Positions 61,170 through 64,000 of a stretch of DNA of 64,000 bases are shown in pieces. Source of the stretch: Lamellibrachia columna (Eukaryota; Annelida; Polychaeta; Sabellida; Siboglinidae); assembly GCA_963662155.1 (NCBI GenBank), contig OY759274.1, positions 44,509,065 through 44,573,064 on the forward strand, in the 5' to 3' direction. The notes beneath the pieces are model-generated. The model saw only the letters and a list, made by a program, of their open reading frames with translations, searched no databases and was not told where the DNA came from. A program made the translations under genes and the position numbers. Within the stretch, counting starts at the first letter, position 1, and each line of letters starts with the position of its first letter.

Positions 61170-62050
61170 TTGTGCAATCCCTGTAACTGTCCTATCCTTC
61201 TTTGTACGACTCCGCCGCAGCCAGAAGTTAATAAGTCGCTTATGTATACGCTGTTGGGATTACGTGATACTTTTAGTTAAATCACGACATAATATTATGC
61301 AAATTATGTACCACCAGCATGAAATAATATATTTTACACAGGCCCTACAATGGAAACATCGAACTGCATAACAATATTTATCATTGTACACGCAACCATA
61401 TTTTTTATAATTTTAAAGAACGCCCGACAACTAAACATTTAGAAACTAACATTTGTGTCGTAAATATTTCCACAAAATTACTCAATACAGAGTCGAAATG
61501 TTTTTGAGAAAAGTAAAATACGTCTTTACAATAATGTTAGCGTGCAGACAGTGGTGCGGACGACGGATTTAGACAATTTGTCAAACATATGTTTTTATAC
61601 TCCATGTGGACCAATCCTAGCAAGGACAAACAGTTGACAATCTGTTTACACTGTGAACAAAATGGTGGTACTTAAAAGTACTTGATGGCAAATGGACAGG
61701 TAATTTGGTATCATGAGGCTATAGGTTTTTTAATATCAATATGACGCATTGTTAAGTGTTATTCTAGGTTCAGGTGGAAAACCTTCTACTTTTAAAGGAA
61801 GAAGAAAATATGCTTAACAGAAAAATAAGACGAACTAATTTTGTATACCTAAGCTATCAAGAACTGAAAAATAACAATGGTAAAATAGGATTGAATGCAT
61901 GGATCTTCAGGTTCTAATATAGTAGTAACTTAACTGCAAATAAGGCTTTTTCCTTTTAAGCACCTTCCTTTATTCGTCGTAATTTATAGATGTGAAAAAA
62001 AATCGTGGCTTGATTTGTGCATATATAAATAAATAAATAAATTTTGGTTC
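61170..62050. other. AT-rich intergenic DNA
   Basis: No exon or repeat family recognised apart from a short (AAAT)n at 62027-62042. Confidence 0.5.
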
Positions 62051-62054
62051 TTTT

Positions 62055-64000
62055 AAAATTTTAATATGCCCCTCTTCCAGAGATCGTCAAGTATTGTTTA
62101 ACGCGAGGATGCTTGGGGCTTCTACGGCTGATGGTGCAAAGTCATTCCAGTCCTGAAACACGCGTTGCGAAAATGCATATTTTCTAATGTTGAGTCTGCT
62201 GGGTGTCTTGTGTCGAGTCTGCTGGGTGTCTTATGTCGAGTCTGCTGGGTGTCTTGTGTCGAGTCTGTTGGGTGTCTTATGTCGAGTCTGCTGGGTGTCT
62301 TGTGTCGAGTCTGCTGGGTGTCTTATGTCGAGTCTGCTGGGTGTCTTATGTCGAGTCTGCTGGGTGTCTTATGTCGAGTCTGTTGGGTGTCTTGAGTCTG
62401 CTGCGTGTCTTGAGTCTGCTGGGTGTCTTGTATAATTTCTCTTTTTGGCCGCGGGTGCTCTGGGTGTTAGTTGTGGAGAAATCGTCTTTGTTTGTCATCG
62501 ATGCCATGTAGTATCTTGAATATTTGGATAATATATCCTCTCCTCTTCGGTATACCAGGGATGGTAAGTTAAGATGTTTCAGTCTGTCTATGTATTCTAA
62601 GTTTCTAAGTTCTGGAACCAGCTTGGTGGCTCTGCGTTGCGCATTTTATAGTGCGTTAATATATATTGCATAGTGTGGGTTCCAAACGGAGTTGCCATAA
62701 TCTAGATGTGGCCTCGCTAACGCGTTGTAGACAAACCTGAAGATGGTGCAGTCCATATGCTTTAACGTATTTTAATGAGGCCGATCATCTGATTTATTTT
62801 CTTCACCACAGTGGCAATATGCTGGCGAAATGTCAATGAACGATCGAAAGTTACTCCTAGGTCGTTTTCTGTCTCTTGTTGTCAATGTATGTCACTCCTC
62901 CAGCTGTGTTTCCCATGGTGTACGTGGAGTCGTATTTTGACTTGCCATATGTCAAATGTTTACATTTTGTTGGGCTGAAGTGTAGCTGCCATTTCTCGGA
63001 CCATGTTGTTAGTTTGTTGATGTTTTCTTGTAAAATATGTTCGTCCATTCCACATCTCACATCTCTGTAAACTGTAATATCATCAGCAAAGTTCGCTAAC
63101 AATTCCATATGGCAGGTCATTTGTGAAGAGTATGAAGAGAATATGGCCGAGGACGCTTCCCTGGGGATACCACCTTTCACTTCTGACCACTATGATGGAC
63201 TTCCATTTACGAATACTCTTTGTCTTGTTCCCGTTATGAAGGCTTCTATCCACCTCGACACTTCTCCCTGTACACCTTATGCAGTTAGTTTCTTGATAAG
63301 TCGTTGGTGTGGCACTGTATCAACAGCTTTTGTAAAGTCAAGATATATTGCATCAATGCACCCACCCGAGTCCACAATGCTAGTCCACGACTCCACCACT
63401 TCCAACAGCTGGGTGACACATGATCTGCCCGGTCTAAACCCATGTTTGTCTTTGTGAAAGAGACTATGGGTAGTCGTGTGTGCTAAGATGTGGTCTCAAA
63501 TTATGTTTTCCATAATCTTGCATGCTATGACATGCTATGCATGTCAAGCTGAATTGCCGGTAATTGCGTGTTTGTCTCGCTGAGTTCTTTTTGTGGAGAG
63601 CTGTCACGCGTGCTGTTTTCCATTGAGCTGGGAGCACTCCATCCTCGATTGATTTATTGAGGATCTGAAGGAGAGGATCTACTAATTCATTTCTCATCTC
63701 GTGTAGCTCATACGGATGACACTTGTCTAGGCCTGGTGACTTGTTTGTCTTTAAGTTTGTTAACTTTGTCAGGACTTCTTCCCCGGTAATCTTGATATTG
63801 GTCAGAAGGTATCCATTTTGTCAATCTCCCATAGTCGGAACATCTGTCAGGTCTTCATTTTAGAACACACTGGTGAATTGTTTTTTATTTGTCTGCTTTT
63901 AATAGATCAGTGTTTGCAGTTGTGCCATCATCTAAGTCAAGTTCGCTCATGGCAGATCTAACCTTCCTTCCATCTTGGATATGGAGCCAAAACTCTTTAG
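62055..64000 (-). pseudogene. LINE (CR1/Rex-like) ORF2 remnant, minus strand, running off the right edge
   Basis: Read on the minus strand from the right edge: SAMSELDLDDGTTANTDL, LTNLKTNKSPGLDKCHPYEL, LVDPLLQILNKSIEDGVLPA QWKTARVTALHKK, CIDAIYLDFTKAVDTVPHQR LI, VKGGIPREA, ANFADDITVY (FADD active site), INKLTTWSEKWQLHFSPTKC K, SLTFRQHIATVV and, at 62630, NAQRRATKLVPELRNLE. It closes with RVFQDWNDFAPSAVEAPSIL near 62080. A different LINE lineage from the L2-like copies; broken by stops and by a minisatellite at 62190-62435. Confidence 0.88.
62190..62435. repeat. 23-bp minisatellite inside the LINE C-terminal coding region, about 10 copies
   Basis: Unit GAGTCTGCTGGGTGTCTTAT plus GTC, with TGTG/TATG variants; the last two units are shorter. 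LINE homology resumes on both sides. Confidence 0.95.

Overview
This is a window of nuclear DNA from an animal, most likely a marine invertebrate (mollusc, other lophotrochozoan or basal deuterostome; the clade cannot be fixed from the sequence). The evidence is a many-exon gene with GT-AG introns, a metazoan protein family (F-BAR plus two SH3 domains), LINE and tRNA-derived SINE remains, several TIR transposons, and an extreme load of minisatellites. Nothing here is bacterial.

The first half (8229-34243, + strand) holds one recognisable gene: the FCHSD / Nervous wreck (Nwk) homologue. Eighteen coding exons were assembled by hand. All splice phases agree, and the joined coding length (2172 nt) is an exact multiple of three ending in TGA. 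The first visible exon lies inside the F-BAR domain, so the N-terminus is upstream (probably off the window). The protein then gives the rest of the F-BAR/coiled-coil, two SH3 domains, a proline-rich tail and a C-terminal ESTV PDZ-binding motif. One 15-nt exon (9055-9069) is a candidate cassette microexon. Almost every intron carries a minisatellite. One array starts exactly at a 5' splice site and copies it about 17 times. Another (30735-33915) is a 3.2-kb 48-bp array with 27-unit higher-order structure, open on both strands.

The second half has few genes. Three phase-compatible exons (42049-45220, + strand) look like the 3' end of an unknown acidic-protein gene, one exon of which contains a frame-preserving 30-bp/10-residue repeat. 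A 2.7-kb array of about 94 units of 29 bp follows. From 49.8 kb to the end the DNA is a graveyard of retroelements: L2/CR1-type LINE fragments on both strands, a SINE inserted inside a LINE, a second LINE type at 62055-64000 (- strand), AT microsatellites and dispersed repeats.

Transposon structure is unusually readable. A hAT-like element with an 8-bp target duplication sits inside a foldback MITE. A 2.0-kb TIR element with a TA duplication sits inside an older dispersed repeat. A TTAA-flanked element, a pogo-like MITE and two more hAT-like MITEs are also delimited. At least six dispersed families recur within the window. All calls are by eye; no database search or alignment was run.
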